Source: Oppiella nova (lineage: Eukaryota; Arthropoda; Arachnida; Sarcoptiformes; Oppiidae). From it: a DNA stretch of 36,091 nt. The notes beneath the pieces were generated by a model. The model was given only the letters and a program-made list of their open reading frames with translations, searched no databases and was not told the origin of the DNA. Each line of letters begins with the position of its first letter. Position 1 is the first letter of the stretch. Location: assembly GCA_905397405.1 (NCBI GenBank), contig CAJPVJ010000153.1, positions 1 to 36,091 of the forward strand. The letters run 5' to 3'. Shown here piece after piece: positions 35,772 to 36,091 of this stretch. The position numbers and the translations under genes are program-made.

Positions 35772-35799
35772 AATTAACATAATACAGCTTATGCGAAAA
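35772..35799 (-). other. pdif site 7 (XerD|XerC orientation)
   Basis: AATTAACATAA, spacer TACAGC, then TTATGCGAAAA. The spacer and the following terminator are the same as at site 4, which marks the start of a second copy of the mobilization backbone. Confidence 0.9.
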
Positions 35800-36039
35800 A
35801 CCTAGATTTTACATTTATGGGCAAAAATCTAGGTTTTCCTTATTGACCTGAATCAAAAACACAATCTATCCGTGTATGGAAAAATTAAAAGCATTTTCCA
35901 TGTTCAAAAACACAATCTATCCATCATTGCAGCCTAAAAAACACAAATTTTTCATGTTGTGGCTAAAAATCACTCACAATATGGATGAGTTTTTTCAAGA
36001 TTCCATGTTCAAAAAACACAAATTTTCCACTTATAAAAA
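35796..36039. repeat. second copy of the relaxase-flanking repeat region
   Basis: It matches 24,377-24,740 with small changes and about 120 bases fewer: the terminator, AAACACAATCTATCC, the CACAATATGGAT block and AAACACAAATTTTCCA. No gene is supported; frames crossing it follow the repeats. Confidence 0.8.
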
Positions 36040-36091
36040 TCAATCTAAGCTAAAGCCTGGATCTTTTTTATGAGTAAGCACATTGCGTCTA
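36040..36091 (-). CDS. relaxase, C-terminal end of a second copy (cut by window end)
   Basis: The last 16 codons and stop of a relaxase nearly identical to the one at 24,741-25,625: R-R-N-V-L-T-H-K-K-D-P-G-F-S-L-D, against R-R-H-V-L-T-Q-K-K-D-P-G-F-S-L-D. The two substitutions show it is a distinct copy. Confidence 0.8.
   Translation of the reverse strand, partial: RRNVLTHKKDPGFSLD

Overview
This window is a composite of two unrelated genomes. Positions 1 to about 14,417 are a nearly complete arthropod mitochondrial genome. All 13 protein genes read without interruption in the invertebrate mitochondrial code (TGA=Trp, ATA=Met, AGA/AGG=Ser). Both rRNAs and at least 16 tRNAs are recognisable. 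The tRNAs are very short (about 47-60 nt, usually one arm missing), as in mites and some other arachnids, so a mite-like animal is my best guess; the species cannot be told from the sequence alone. Positions about 15,678-36,091 are AT-rich plasmid DNA of Acinetobacter type: two Rep_3 initiators of the RepM kind with iterons, a MobA/MobL relaxase, and many XerC/XerD (pdif) sites that cut the DNA into cargo modules.

Mitochondrial layout (+ strand order): tRNA-Met, tRNA-Trp, nad2, rrnL(-), tRNA-Val(-), rrnS(-), tRNA-Arg, tRNA-Lys, hairpin-rich control region, cox1, cox2, tRNA-Asp, atp8, atp6, cox3, tRNA-Gly, nad3, tRNA-Ala, Leu2, Leu1, Ser1, Glu, Phe(-), nad5(-), tRNA-His(-), nad4(-), nad4L(-), tRNA-Thr, nad6, cob, tRNA-Ser2, nad1(-). 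The first 128 bases repeat the 5' part of nad1 at 14,287-14,414, so the native molecule is probably a circle of about 14,286 bp. After that repeat the contig leaves the circle and enters about nine copies of a 102-103 bp tandem repeat (14,418-15,408). A 270-bp stretch of unknown origin follows (15,409-15,677), then the plasmid.

Plasmid layout: two replication modules (16.0-17.7 kb and 27.3-29.0 kb), each made of a near-identical 330-bp upstream element, four 22-bp iterons, repM and a helix-turn-helix partner gene. The relaxase region (24.4-26.8 kb) begins to repeat at the window end (35.77-36.09 kb). The plasmid part therefore looks like two related plasmids of about 11.3-11.4 kb that share a mobilization backbone, joined in life or by the assembler.

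Cargo lies between pdif sites. It comprises an unknown two-gene membrane module; a HaeIII-like 5-methylcytosine restriction-modification pair beside a ParB-like gene and a probable nuclease; a Fic-domain gene with three palindromes upstream; an AAA ATPase plus TOPRIM/DUF3226-like pair resembling PARIS-type anti-phage systems; and a small membrane protein coupled to an LPO_1073/Vpar_1526-like protein. The last two proteins carry matching Q-x-(G/A)-R-D-x-N motifs that resemble amyloid signalling motifs. I regard that last pair, the AAA/TOPRIM pair, the ParB/nuclease pair and a duplicated terminator-ended non-coding element as the best candidates for undescribed biology. The mitochondrial-plasmid join itself is most likely an assembly artefact.
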